Below, piece by piece: positions 36,168 through 45,614 of a stretch of DNA of 64,000 bases; positions within the stretch are counted from its first letter, which is position 1; every line of letters starts with the position of its first letter. The stretch covers positions 28,311-92,310 of the forward strand of contig JAXHMR010000012.1 of assembly GCA_034521225.1 (NCBI GenBank). Reading direction: 5' to 3'. The DNA is from Woeseia sp034521225. Lineage in GTDB: Bacteria > Pseudomonadota > Gammaproteobacteria > Steroidobacterales > Woeseiaceae. The notes under the pieces were generated by a model, which was not told the DNA's origin, searched no databases, and saw only the letters and a program-made list of their open reading frames with translations. The translations under genes and the position numbers were made by a program.

Positions 36168-37782
36168 CTTCGATGCCATCGTCGTCGGCGCCGGTCACAA
36201 TGGCTTGGCCGCAGCCGGCTACCTCGGTCGTGCCGATCTTCGAACGCTGGTGCTGGAGCGCCGCCACGTCGTTGGTGGTGCCGCAGTAACAGAGGAATTC
36301 CATCCGGGTTACCGGAACTCGATCGCGTCCTACGTCGTCAGCCTGCTGCGTTCCGAGGTCATCCGCGACCTGGAGTTGCACAAACACGGTTACGAACTCA
36401 TTCACTTCGAGGGGGATCTCGAGATCTGCCGGCAGGATCATCTTTTCCTGACCGGAGAAGAAGCCAACGATCGTGCGGAAATCGGTCGCTTTTCCGGTCG
36501 CGACTACGATGCCATACAGCGATTCGAGGCAATGCTGTGGGAGATTGGAGCCGTCATCCGTAACCAGTGGCTGCGAGAGCCGCCGTCGCTGCGCGCCGGG
36601 GTTTTGGATTTTCCCGGCCTGCTAAAGGCGGGCCGTGACATTCACGGCCTGTCCGTGGAGCAGCGGCACCGCCTGCTGCAGATGTTTACGAGCAGTGCCG
36701 CGGACATAATCGATCGCTGGTTCGAAAGTCCGATGGTGCGATCAATGTACGCTTCGCACTGCGTATCCGGCAATAACGCGAGCTTTTATCACCCCGGCTC
36801 GGCGATTCCCTTCTTTCACCATGCACTCGGGGAATCCGATGGTGAGCACCGCGGTTGGGGCCTTGCCAGGGGCGGCATGGGTGCGGTCACCCAGGCAATG
36901 GCGTCGTTTGCACGGTCAAAGGGTGTCGAAATTCGTACGGATGCGGCCGTTGAAAGCATCGTCGTGGAACGTGGGCAAGCGCGGGGCGTGCGGCTTGAAA
37001 GCGGCGAAGAAATCTCCGCAAGGGCCATACTTTCAAATGCCGATCCCAAGCGGACTTTTCTCAAGCTGGTCGGCAGCAAACACTTATCGGCCACTTTCGC
37101 CGAAGACATCAGCCACTTGCGCATGGGGCATGCATCACTCCGCATGAACCTGGCGTTGAGCGGGCTGCCGGAACTTCGCGATTACCCGGGCACGGAGATT
37201 CGCCCCCAACATCAATCCTCCATCGTTATATACCCGCCTATGGAAGTGATGGAGCAGAATTACCATACGGCGAAGGCAGGCCGCCTGCCGGATGAGCCGC
37301 GGCTCGACATCGTAATTCCCTCGACGCTGGACGACAGCCTGGCACCGGAAGGACATCATGTCATGAGCGTCCTTTGCAAGTACTATCCCTACGAGCTTGC
37401 GGAAAACCAGCAGTGGAACGAGATTCGTGGCCAGGTCGCCGACGACATCGTCAATTATCTTGCCCGTTACATGCCTAACATCAAATCGTTGATCGTGGGA
37501 AGACAGGTCCTCACACCGAAAGACCTCGAGCAGGTGTTCGGTCTGACCGAAGGCGACATTTTCCACGGCCGCCACGACCTGGACCAGATATTCAGCCTTC
37601 GCCCGCACCCGAGCGCCGCCAAATACCGAACCCCGTTGAAGGGCCTTTATCTGTGCGGTTCCGGCGCACACCCGGGCGGAGCGGTCACCGGCGCGCCAGG
37701 TCACAATAGCGCAAAGCGGGTGATCAGGGATTTGCGGCAAGACGCCTTGAACGGCGGGAGGCGATCGTCGGAAAGCACCTGA
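36157..37782 (+). CDS. PYROXD2/phytoene-desaturase-like FAD oxidoreductase 1
   Basis: 541 residues. The dinucleotide fold is at the N-terminus (DAIVVGAGHNGLAAAGYLGR, then LVLERRHVVGGAAVTEEFHPGY), and the C-terminal FAD contact is LYLCGSGAHPGGAVTGAPGH. Length and pattern fit the PYROXD2/CrtI-like family, soluble or membrane-associated flavoproteins that dehydrogenate or isomerise lipophilic or amine substrates. No signal peptide is present, so it is cytoplasmic, unlike the SpdH-like enzymes. It is coupled to the upstream kinase-like gene. A paralogue lies at 45615-47147. Intact. Confidence 0.87.
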   Translation: MDYDFDAIVVGAGHNGLAAAGYLGRADLRTLVLERRHVVGGAAVTEEFHPGYRNSIASYVVSLLRSEVIRDLELHKHGYELIHFEGDLEICRQDHLFLTGEEANDRAEIGRFSGRDYDAIQRFEAMLWEIGAVIRNQWLREPPSLRAGVLDFPGLLKAGRDIHGLSVEQRHRLLQMFTSSAADIIDRWFESPMVRSMYASHCVSGNNASFYHPGSAIPFFHHALGESDGEHRGWGLARGGMGAVTQAMASFARSKGVEIRTDAAVESIVVERGQARGVRLESGEEISARAILSNADPKRTFLKLVGSKHLSATFAEDISHLRMGHASLRMNLALSGLPELRDYPGTEIRPQHQSSIVIYPPMEVMEQNYHTAKAGRLPDEPRLDIVIPSTLDDSLAPEGHHVMSVLCKYYPYELAENQQWNEIRGQVADDIVNYLARYMPNIKSLIVGRQVLTPKDLEQVFGLTEGDIFHGRHDLDQIFSLRPHPSAAKYRTPLKGLYLCGSGAHPGGAVTGAPGHNSAKRVIRDLRQDALNGGRRSSEST

Positions 37783-37786
37783 CAGG

Positions 37787-38548
37787 CTACTTAATCGTAA
37801 CCAGGACAAAGTCGAGGGAAGTGTCACCGGTGTTACCCACATCATGCCCTTCACTGATATCGACGGCGTCCAGCCAGCCTACCGAGCCGGCCTCCATATA
37901 GTCCGGCGCGGATTGCACGTTTCCGTGACGCTCCAACCAAGTGCCTCCCTTGATGTGGATGTAGACCTGGTTGCCGGCGTGACTGTGGATGCCGGTCCAT
38001 TCACCGGGCTCGATCTGCGCCCGTTGCACGATCATCCGGTAATTCTCCAACACCCGCTCCAAAGGGATATCGGGGTAGACCTGCGGCCTATGCTCGACCT
38101 CCGGAGCGATAGGTGCATCGTCTTTGAGAGTGACGTAAATCAAGTCGATCGGAGTATCACCGGTATTGCCGGAATTATGTTCCGCACTGAGCGGAATCGC
38201 ATCCATCCAGCCCACCTCCCCGTCCGGGCTCATAATTTCCGAGTACTCGATTTCACCGCCGAGACGGCCGGACCATTCCCCGCCCTTGATGTGAACGAAG
38301 ATCTGATTGCCAGGATGACTGTGGACACCCTCCCATTCCCCAGGGCCGACAACGAGCCGTTGCAGGACGACATGTTCGTTCGTCAGTACGACCTCTCCGT
38401 CAGAATTTTCCAGGTTCGGGTATGTCAGCAGGAACGGCTTGTCTTCTTCTGCTACGGGAATCGGCACTTCATTTTCCTGTGCGCTGCATGCAGCGGCCGC
38501 CATAAGAAAAATCGAGATTGACGTTGCGATTGGTTTGCATTGCATCAC
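37787..38548 (-). CDS. Bicupin lipoprotein
   Basis: 253 residues. A lipoprotein signal (ISIFLMAAAACSAQ) is followed by two cupin repeats. The first has GEWEGVHSHPGNQIFVHIKG, the second GEWTGIHSHAGNQVYIHIKG, each with an HxH metal pair and a Gln, while the Glu usual between the His and Gln of cupin motif 1 is replaced. Both repeats end with NTGDTPIDLIYVTLKD-type strands. It may bind a small acid or serve as a periplasmic binding or isomerase protein. It starts inside the end of the enolase-superfamily gene on the same strand (80-base overlap) and ends 4 bases from the convergent FAD gene. Confidence 0.85.
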   Translation of the reverse strand: MMQCKPIATSISIFLMAAAACSAQENEVPIPVAEEDKPFLLTYPNLENSDGEVVLTNEHVVLQRLVVGPGEWEGVHSHPGNQIFVHIKGGEWSGRLGGEIEYSEIMSPDGEVGWMDAIPLSAEHNSGNTGDTPIDLIYVTLKDDAPIAPEVEHRPQVYPDIPLERVLENYRMIVQRAQIEPGEWTGIHSHAGNQVYIHIKGGTWLERHGNVQSAPDYMEAGSVGWLDAVDISEGHDVGNTGDTSLDFVLVTIK

Positions 38549-39861
38549 TTTTCACTCCGCCGAGATTGATATATTCGCAGGCATGAAAGTCTGCCGTGGG
38601 TAAGCTATCCCAGTCCACCTTGATGCCCAGACCGGATCCATCAGGCGCCACGACGCTCCCTTCATTCAGTAAATTCCCATTTTTCATTCCGAACTCGAAG
38701 GCCTGCTTGGGCATCGGCGCTTCGAAGTAGCGGGTCCGCTCATTTGCCAGCATCAGGTGGAGGTTGGCGACCTGAGACAGCGAGTAGCCCCAACTCTGTA
38801 GTTCAATCGGCAGACCGGCCGCATTGGCGATTATCAGGAGTTCCAGCGCCTTCGAGATTCCGCCGATCACCGTGGCATCGAACCTGCCGGCATCCCAGGC
38901 ACCGACCTCGATCCCTTCCCTGATGAACTCGCGAGAGTAGATGCTATAGCCAGAGGGAATAATCTGAACTGCAAGCCTGTCTTTGAGTTCCCGGTATTGC
39001 CCGAGAAGCGCATCGTCGATGGGCGCCTCGAGCCACACGAAGAGGCCCTTGTCCATTTGCCGGCCCAGCCTGAGCGCATCTCCAAGGTCATACGCTGCTT
39101 CGAGATCGATCATGAAGCGATAGGGCGTGTCGGCGAAAGTCTGCTGGACCTGCGACACGAGCTGAAGATCCTCCTCGATCGAACCCCAAACGTGGAATTT
39201 AAAGACCGTGTATCCCGAGTTCTGCGTACTCCCTGACCGCCTCCACGTGCTCGGAGACCGAATCGTAGAATGGCAGACTTGCATAGGGCTCAATCGACTC
39301 CCGCTTCGCGCCCAGGAATCGGTACAGGGGAAGGCGCGCCTTACGTGCCGCCAGGTCCCACAGCGCGATATCGATGCTGGCGCGAGCGACATCGCTCAGG
39401 TCCGGCCGCGTGCGCTCCAGCATCGCCCCAACCTCGACCGGGTCCAGAGACCGGAGGTTATGGAGGTCGGCGGCAATGCTCTCTAACTCGCGCAGCTGTT
39501 CGTCGCTGAAGTTTTCGGCGTAGTAGGAATCCACGCCAGACAGGCCCTCGAATCCGTCCGCGGTCGTGATCCGCAAGATATTGTTGACCTCATGCCAGGC
39601 GTGTTCCTGGCCGGAATATCGGGCTGTCGTGCTGTTCACGCCGACCGCATGGATCTCGACAGCCACAATTCTGGCGTCCTCCGAGTAACGGAAAAACTCT
39701 TCGTACCGGGTTGCGCTCTCACCTGTATACGCCGCCAAGAGCTCAATCGCATTCACGGGTTTGTCACGGGACACCGCGAAAGCGTCAGGCTGCATAACCA
39801 GTAGGCAAAGCAGGGCCGCGATCGTCCGGGTGAATCCCGTAAACCCCATTAACGTCTGCAA
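38469..39861 (-). pseudogene. Exported enolase-superfamily (mandelate racemase-like) protein with one frameshift
   Basis: The protein begins with a Sec signal (TRTIAALLCLLVMQPDAFA), then the lid domain (EIHAVGVNSTTARYSGQEHA, GFEGLSGVDSYYAENFSDEQ) and the barrel: SIDIALWDLAARKARLPLYR, FKFHVWGS (the K-x-H catalytic strand), YRFMIDLEAAYD and FVWLEAPIDD (metal-binding Asp and Glu), and GGISKALELLIIANAAGLPI. A one-base excess in a GGG run near 39217 splits it: removing one G restores ELGYTVFKFHVW. Start near 39861 (TTG after GAGGAGG) or ATG 39849. Export of an enolase-superfamily enzyme is uncommon. The repair is so simple that a sequencing error is possible. Confidence 0.8.
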
Positions 39862-40134
39862 TTCATACCTCCTCACGTCGATGTGCTAGCGTCGCTCTAC
39901 GTCCCTTGGAGCAGACGTTCCAGGACTTCCTCAACGTCTTCCGTCTCTGGTAAACCAACAAGTAGAGCCGGGCGCTTGATGCTCGTGAGTTAGCATCGGG
40001 GACTGTCGTCTGGATTTTCCGGCCAGCGGCAAGTCAGGCGGCGGTGTTCCAGCCATGAGGAATCCAGGTTGACGACTCGCGCATACTCGCTACCTCGGCC
40101 AACCGGGCTCAGGGAAATACTATCGATTATCCAG

Positions 40135-42024
40135 TTAACCCAATTCCTGTACTGCCCGCCATGCCTGCCCGACGGCACTCTGCATCACGCTGCTTGCGAT
40201 GGCGTCGCTGTTGGCAATCGTAATTCTGCCGAACGGTTGACGCCCGACAGGCCCCGGGTTGCCAAAGGCGTACGCATGGGACCAGCGATTGATTGAAATG
40301 CTCGCAACATCTTTATCGAAATCGAACAGGTCTTTCGAGAACATGCCGCCAAGATGCTCTCTAATCTCTTCTTCGTAGTCTTTAAACCGCATACCCAACA
40401 TCCTGTGCCGCGCCTCACGGAACTGTTCCAAAGCCGGTGCACCCGCGGTTTCTCCCACCGGACAAGATCTCATGTGAAGCACACAAGGATCGTCGGGCGT
40501 CTTGGTAAACTCATAGCTACCCATGCTCACCGGGTAATCCATCCCTACCACCTGGTGTATATTACCGGGACACATTGCCATGCCGATCCCTGCTTCCTTG
40601 ACTGCCTTCCAGTTCCTCAGGCCCACGGTAGTATATTGCAATGGAACCTTTGACAATTTCCTCAATGCGGCATCCTGCTCTTCGGGAAGATCAGGAATGA
40701 TGTAAGGAATCATCATATTGTAGCCGGCCATTACGACGCCCTTACCTTTCACCTGGTACGATTTGTTGTCATTGATATAGTTGACATGAACATCGCTCGC
40801 GCTATCAGGGTCGCCGTCGTGCGCCACTTTCACGACAGTGCTGTTTAGCCGAAGACGAACATTATTGCTGGGTTTGTCCAACTCGCCATAGTTGAACCTG
40901 GACACTACAATTTCTTCCGGCTTTTCTCCGGGCCCGACCTGGGGAATCATCCTCTTCACCAACATGCGTGCGATGCTGGCGTTACCGTCGGGGAAGTGCT
41001 GAATAAAAGGATGTTTTACAGAATAGGTACCGCCTTCCTTGTTTACGTATTCCTGGTAAGCTCCTTCGTCCAGCGCATCTCCCCATGCTTCGTAAGGATC
41101 CGAACCCAGCGATCCTGAGGCCGCGGCCTCGTATATGCTCATTATGTCCGTTCCGTGCCCCGCATAGTCTATGGCAGTGTGCCTGGCCATCCTCAAGACC
41201 AGGGGATCATCAATCTCCAGCGTATTTTTCAGATAGTCAAGATAAGAATGAGTACGAACATACTCCTGCAATTCTTCTTCTGGTAAATTCAGGACATGCT
41301 GACCGCCTTTCAAGGCCCGCAGCAATTGTTCTTTGCCGGTTTCGCTCAATGGTGTTTGTTGCACTGCCTCTTCATACGATAGCGTTGGCCGCAGGAGTCC
41401 TTCTACGAACCCCGGATAATCACAAAAGGGGTGCTGCACTACTTTGTCTTCACCGAATACGCGCTTGTTGAAATACGTGGCGGCATACAGATCATGCCTT
41501 TTGTAGAAGTCCACGTCATAGGCTGTTTCGAATAAATCCATGTCGATACCAAGGTCGCTTATGAAATCGAGCATGGTCTTACTCCAACCATGTGGTTCTT
41601 CGAAAGACTCTGACCCGCCCTGACCGATACGCATGATTCCATCTATCGTGTGTTCGTTGCGTTTGGCATGTCCCCCGAAATCGTCATGGTTATCCAGAAT
41701 AAGTATCTTCTTGTCGCTGCCGTGCTTCTGCTGAAAGAAATAAGCAGCCGCCAGCCCGCTAAGCCCGCCGCCAACAACGACCAGATCGTATACCTCCGAC
41801 AGGTCCGTGGTCGGACCCCAATCCGAACGCCCATTCCACGCGAGGCTATGGGCATGCTCGAAAGATCCCGGGTGACTTCCCCTGAGCCCGGTGCGCGCAG
41901 GAGGGTAATACGACGGCGCCATGGCCGCCATGGCGGCCTGGCCGGTAACCCCGAACGGCAGCATGGAACTGCCCGCCACCATGAGCGTGCCGTTTATAAA
42001 GTCCCGCCTTGTTATATCACTCAT
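40135..42024 (-). CDS. Tat-exported FAD oxidoreductase (SpdH-like 2)
   Basis: 629 residues. Tat signal SDITRRDFINGTLMVAGSSM at the very start, a family opening YYPPARTGLRGSHPGSFEHA, the FAD motif VVGGGLSGLAAAYFF and ILDNHDDFGGHAKRNE. The C-terminal FAD segment is ITIANSDAIASSVMQS. It is the most divergent of the three paralogues: it lacks the N-terminal RQLGMN leader, is shorter and is visibly less GC-rich than its neighbours, so it may have arrived separately. A GGGGGGG run lies 5 bases before ATG 42024 as ribosome site. A 30-base dyad-containing motif shared with 45361-45390 lies 97 bases upstream. Intact. Confidence 0.86.
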   Translation of the reverse strand: MSDITRRDFINGTLMVAGSSMLPFGVTGQAAMAAMAPSYYPPARTGLRGSHPGSFEHAHSLAWNGRSDWGPTTDLSEVYDLVVVGGGLSGLAAAYFFQQKHGSDKKILILDNHDDFGGHAKRNEHTIDGIMRIGQGGSESFEEPHGWSKTMLDFISDLGIDMDLFETAYDVDFYKRHDLYAATYFNKRVFGEDKVVQHPFCDYPGFVEGLLRPTLSYEEAVQQTPLSETGKEQLLRALKGGQHVLNLPEEELQEYVRTHSYLDYLKNTLEIDDPLVLRMARHTAIDYAGHGTDIMSIYEAAASGSLGSDPYEAWGDALDEGAYQEYVNKEGGTYSVKHPFIQHFPDGNASIARMLVKRMIPQVGPGEKPEEIVVSRFNYGELDKPSNNVRLRLNSTVVKVAHDGDPDSASDVHVNYINDNKSYQVKGKGVVMAGYNMMIPYIIPDLPEEQDAALRKLSKVPLQYTTVGLRNWKAVKEAGIGMAMCPGNIHQVVGMDYPVSMGSYEFTKTPDDPCVLHMRSCPVGETAGAPALEQFREARHRMLGMRFKDYEEEIREHLGGMFSKDLFDFDKDVASISINRWSHAYAFGNPGPVGRQPFGRITIANSDAIASSVMQSAVGQAWRAVQELG

Positions 42025-42120
42025 CTGCCCCCCCCTGGTTTACTTGTCCCAAGAAACGTACCGTCGGACGGTATATCTCCCGGGCTATTCGCAGACTATG
42101 TTACTGCTGAACAATGCCCC

Positions 42121-42150
42121 GTGTGTAGCGAGCTGCCATTATTCGCATAA
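42121..42150. promoter_or_regulatory. Shared 30-base dyad motif, copy 1
   Basis: GTGTGTAGCGAG followed by CTGCCATTATTCGCATAA contains GCGA and TCGC half-sites separated by 11 bases. The same dyad with the same spacing, and 23 of 30 identical bases, occurs at 45361-45390. It lies upstream of SpdH-like 2 and of the IorAB1 pair, which diverge here. Confidence 0.5.
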
Positions 42151-42214
42151 CTTTGTACAAAATTATAGTCTTGTAATTCAGAATCCACTTGCTGTGTCGG
42201 AGTATTTCACCCTC

Positions 42215-42425
42215 GTCGCCTTCCGCAACACGTTGGTGAAGTGTAAAAATCGGCACCTGTTCTCAGAACTGAGACGTGGCAAGCCCGGTCCCAAAGGACC
42301 TTCGCCTGGGCTGGTTATGCCATCGTCGAGACCCAACGACAAAATCCGAGCCGAGGCTGCCGCGGAATCGCTCAGCAACTCACCCTGATGTTTGGTATTG
42401 ATATCGATACGAATCAAATGAGAAT
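42215..42425 (+). mobile_element. IS-B-type transposase internal fragment
   Basis: The translation FRNTLVKCKNRHLFSELRRG, then KPGPKGPSPGLV matches the integrase helix region of the full IS-B (RKYQELFSPTRKRSPPGPKG). A later FGIDIDTNQ resembles the GIPVDKDTVRR segment. No ends are present, and it is more diverged than the other IS-B pieces. Confidence 0.65.
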
Positions 42426-42567
42426 ATAAAATTGTAGTTTTACATTCTTGCCGTTGGCAGAGTCACTGGCAAATCTTCGCCAACTGCCAAATGAATGACA
42501 AGCGCGCCGGGATAGTTCAAGATTGGTCCCGGCCGCCGCAGTCCGCCGCGACAATTGGAAGCTCCAG

Positions 42568-43026
42568 ATGAGTACAGAACTGACTGTAAACGGGGAACGA
42601 CTCTCGCTCGACGTCGATCCGCGTATGCCCCTGTTGTGGGCGCTGCGCGACGTTGCCGGCCTGACCGGCACGAAGTTCGGCTGCGGCCGTGCCCTCTGCG
42701 GTGCTTGCACGGTGCACGTGGACGGCGAGCCGGTTCGCTCCTGTGTCTACCCCGTCTCCGCCGCGGCGGGCAAGTCGGTGACCACTATCGAAGGCCTTTC
42801 ACAAGACGGCAATCACCCGGTTCAGGTCGCATGGCGCGAGCTGAACGTGCCGCAATGCGGCTACTGCCAGTCCGGCCAGATCATGAGCGCCGCGGCACTT
42901 CTCAAGAAGAACCCGGAGCCGACGGATAACCAGATCGATGAAGCTATGAGCGGAAATATCTGCCGTTGCGGTACCTACCCCCGTATCCGCGCCGCCATAC
43001 GTCAACTCGGAGCGCGCCGCTCGTGA
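42568..43026 (+). CDS. 2Fe-2S subunit of a molybdenum hydroxylase (IorA/CoxS type) 1
   Basis: 152 residues from ATG 42568. Two [2Fe-2S] clusters are coordinated by CGRALCGACTVHVDGEPVRS with its upstream KFGCG, and by CGYCQSGQIM with the later CRCGTYPRI. This is the small electron-transfer subunit of two-subunit xanthine dehydrogenase-family enzymes such as isoquinoline 1-oxidoreductase. Its stop overlaps the large-subunit GTG by 4 bases (GTGA). No signal peptide: it is carried across the membrane together with the Tat-tagged large subunit. Intact. Confidence 0.92.
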   Translation: MSTELTVNGERLSLDVDPRMPLLWALRDVAGLTGTKFGCGRALCGACTVHVDGEPVRSCVYPVSAAAGKSVTTIEGLSQDGNHPVQVAWRELNVPQCGYCQSGQIMSAAALLKKNPEPTDNQIDEAMSGNICRCGTYPRIRAAIRQLGARRS

Positions 43027-45275
43027 ATCGCGCCGTTTCGATCATTCGACTCATGTCGCGCCGGCAGTTCCTGCGCAACACCGGCGTTCTGGGGGGCGGC
43101 CTGATACTGGCAGCCAACAGCAGTGCTTACGCGGCGGCCATTGGCCGTTCAGAGAGCAGGTTTTCGCCGAACGTGTACGTGAGCATCCATGAAAGCGGCG
43201 ACGTCGAGATCGTTTGCCATCGTTCCGAGATGGGTCAGGGAATCCGTACCTGCCTGATGCAGATCATCGCGGACGAAATGGAAGCCGAGTGGAATCGCGT
43301 CACCCTGCTGCAGGCAACCGGAGATTCGAAGTACGGTGACCAGAACACCGACGGTTCGACCAGCATCCGCAATCACTTCGACATGCTGCGCACTGCAGGC
43401 GCGACGGCGCGTGAAATGCTTATCACTGCGGCAGCAGCTGCCTGGGAGGTCTCTGCCGCGGAATGCACGGCGCGGGCTCACGCGGTGCACCATTCGGCCA
43501 GTGGGCGATCGCTCGGATACGGGGCGCTGGCCGCGCGCGCCGCTGACGTCGAGGTTCCGGAGGGGGTCGCATTCAAATCACGCGAGGAGTATCGCTACAT
43601 CGGCAAGCCGATTGATCTCGTCGATGCGTTCGCGATGACGACCGGCACGGCGCAATTCGGCATCGATACGGCATTCCCCGACATGCTGCACGCCTCGATC
43701 GAACGCTGTCCCGTGCTCGGTGGCAGCGTGGCGTCCCTCGACGATTCTGCGGCACGCGCCGTTGCCGGCGTCGTTGACGTCATCTCTATGGGAGATGCGA
43801 CTTCACCGCCGGCGTACAATCCGCTGGGCGGCGTTGCAGTCGTAGCGCAAAACACCTGGTCCGCGCAGCAGGGACGTGCAGCGCTGAAAATTGAATGGCG
43901 ATCCGGCGCCAACGCTGGCTATGATTCCAACGACTACCGCCGCCAGCTGGAAAACGCCGCAACCACAGACGGCGCCGTGATCCTCGACCGCGGGGACATC
44001 TTGACGGCGCTGAAGACAGCCGCCAAGACGCTTGAAGCGACCTATTACGCACCGCATCTGTCGCAGGCACCAATGGAACCACCGGCGGCGGTCGCCCGTG
44101 TCAATCCCGACGGTACCTGCGAGGTATGGGCCTGTACCCAGGACCCGCAGACGGCGCGCAGCACGGTGGCCGAAGCGCTCGGCATCGAACCGGAACGGGT
44201 AACCGTGAATGTCACGTTGCTGGGCGGCGGATTCGGCCGCAAATCGAAGCCGGACTTCATCGTCGAGGCGGCATTGCTTGCCAGAAAGACAGGTGCACCG
44301 GTCAAGGTCACCTGGACGCGGGAGGACGATATCCGTCACGGCTATTTTCACTCGGTAAGCTGCCAGCACCTCGAGGGCGGCATTGATGCTGATGGCAAGG
44401 TTTCCGCGTGGCTGCATCGCACCGTGTTTCCCTCGATCAACTCGACATTCGATGCCGCCAGCGACGGACCCTCCAACGAGGAACTCGACCTCGGCTTCGT
44501 CGACAACCCGTTCGCGGTTCCCAGCATGCGGCTGGAAACGGGCAAGGCCAGAGGACACGTACGTATCGGCTGGCTGCGTTCGGTGGCAAACGTCTATCAT
44601 GCTTTTGCCGCCGGCAGTTTCGCCGACGAGCTGGCCCATCTCGCCGGCCGCGATCCGAAGGCATTCCTGCTCGATCTCATCGGGCCGGACCGGCTGGTCG
44701 ACCCGGCCGACGACGGCGCGGAGTACGGCAATTACGGACTGGGTCTCGACGCGCATCCGATCGACACGGCCCGAATGAAGGCAGTGGTGGCGAAGGCCGC
44801 GAACATGGCCGCCTGGGGCAGGAAGTTTCCGCCGGGGCAGGGTCTCGGTATCGCCGTCCACCGGTCCTTTCTCGCCTATGTCGCGACGGTCGCGGAAGTC
44901 AGCGTCAAGGACGACGGCACGCTGAAAGTGGAGGAACTGTGGACCGCGGTCGACGCCGGCACGGTCATCAATCCAGACCGTGTCGTTGCCCAGATGGAGG
45001 GCGCCGGCATCTTCGGTATGAGCCTCGCGCTCCACGGTGAAATAACCGCATCGGGCGGCGCCATCGTCGAGGGAAATTTCGATACCTATCCGGTCGTCCG
45101 CATGAACGACGCGCCGCGCGCGATCAACGTGCACATCGTCCCCTCGACCGCGCGGCCGGGTGGTATCGGCGAGCCCGGCGTGCCACCGGTGGCGCCGGCT
45201 ATTTGCAACGCGGTGTTCGCGGCCACCGGCAAGCGAATTCGTTCGCTGCCGCTGCGCAAGGCATCGCTTGTTTAG
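43023..45275 (+). CDS. Molybdopterin-binding subunit (IorB/CoxL type), Tat-exported, 1
   Basis: 750 residues from GTG 43023. A Tat signal (MSRRQFLRNTGVLGGGLILA) follows after a dozen residues. Family motifs are in order: YVSIHESGDVEIVCHRSEMG near the start, RSEMGQGIRTCLMQIIADEM, AQFGIDTAFPDMLHASIERC, LSQAPMEPPAAVARVNPDG, LGGGFGRKSKPDF (molybdopterin loop), GHVRIGWLRS and the catalytic region GGIGEPGVPPVAPAICNAVF with the conserved Glu. Such enzymes hydroxylate N-heterocycles or oxidise aldehydes in the periplasm, passing electrons to cytochrome c. Substrate unknown. Intact. Paralogue at 53152-55371. Confidence 0.92.
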   Translation: MNRAVSIIRLMSRRQFLRNTGVLGGGLILAANSSAYAAAIGRSESRFSPNVYVSIHESGDVEIVCHRSEMGQGIRTCLMQIIADEMEAEWNRVTLLQATGDSKYGDQNTDGSTSIRNHFDMLRTAGATAREMLITAAAAAWEVSAAECTARAHAVHHSASGRSLGYGALAARAADVEVPEGVAFKSREEYRYIGKPIDLVDAFAMTTGTAQFGIDTAFPDMLHASIERCPVLGGSVASLDDSAARAVAGVVDVISMGDATSPPAYNPLGGVAVVAQNTWSAQQGRAALKIEWRSGANAGYDSNDYRRQLENAATTDGAVILDRGDILTALKTAAKTLEATYYAPHLSQAPMEPPAAVARVNPDGTCEVWACTQDPQTARSTVAEALGIEPERVTVNVTLLGGGFGRKSKPDFIVEAALLARKTGAPVKVTWTREDDIRHGYFHSVSCQHLEGGIDADGKVSAWLHRTVFPSINSTFDAASDGPSNEELDLGFVDNPFAVPSMRLETGKARGHVRIGWLRSVANVYHAFAAGSFADELAHLAGRDPKAFLLDLIGPDRLVDPADDGAEYGNYGLGLDAHPIDTARMKAVVAKAANMAAWGRKFPPGQGLGIAVHRSFLAYVATVAEVSVKDDGTLKVEELWTAVDAGTVINPDRVVAQMEGAGIFGMSLALHGEITASGGAIVEGNFDTYPVVRMNDAPRAINVHIVPSTARPGGIGEPGVPPVAPAICNAVFAATGKRIRSLPLRKASLV

Positions 45276-45614
45276 AGTAGCACCTGGCAGGGTCGAGAGC
45301 AGGCGCGGTGACTCGGTAGGCAATCCCTTGTCCGTATCCGAAGAGTTGTCCTTCGTACCTGTGTGTTGCGAGTTCCTGTTTCTCGCATAAATTCCATGGT
45401 GCACCTAAATTTGTCAACGCCTCACTTATTGATACGAAGACGATGCCATTTCGAGGACGTATGACATAGACCAACAGGCGCGTGCGGTTCGCAACAGAAT
45501 CACGCCGCAGCCAGCCGTATTCGTCAGGCGGCGGTTGCTGAGCGGCTGCAACTTTGGTTTACTCCGGGATGACCCGCTCGAACGAGCGCCAGCATCACAA
45601 GCAATCCCGAGTAT
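45276..45614. other. Intergenic region with shared dyad motif, copy 2
   Basis: About 340 bases between the IorB1 stop and the FAD enzyme. At 45361-45390 lies GTGTGTTGCGAG followed by TTCCTGTTTCTCGCATAA, matching the motif at 42121-42150. It has GCGA and TCGC half-sites with 11 bases between, and lies 225 bases before the FAD gene. The remainder shows no gene. Confidence 0.5.

Noticed and set aside
43803..45404. Very long open frame (533 codons) on the minus strand opposite IorB1
   Set aside because: It is antisense to a gene with full family motifs, has an arginine- and aspartate-rich composition typical of mirrored GC-rich codons, and no recognisable fold.
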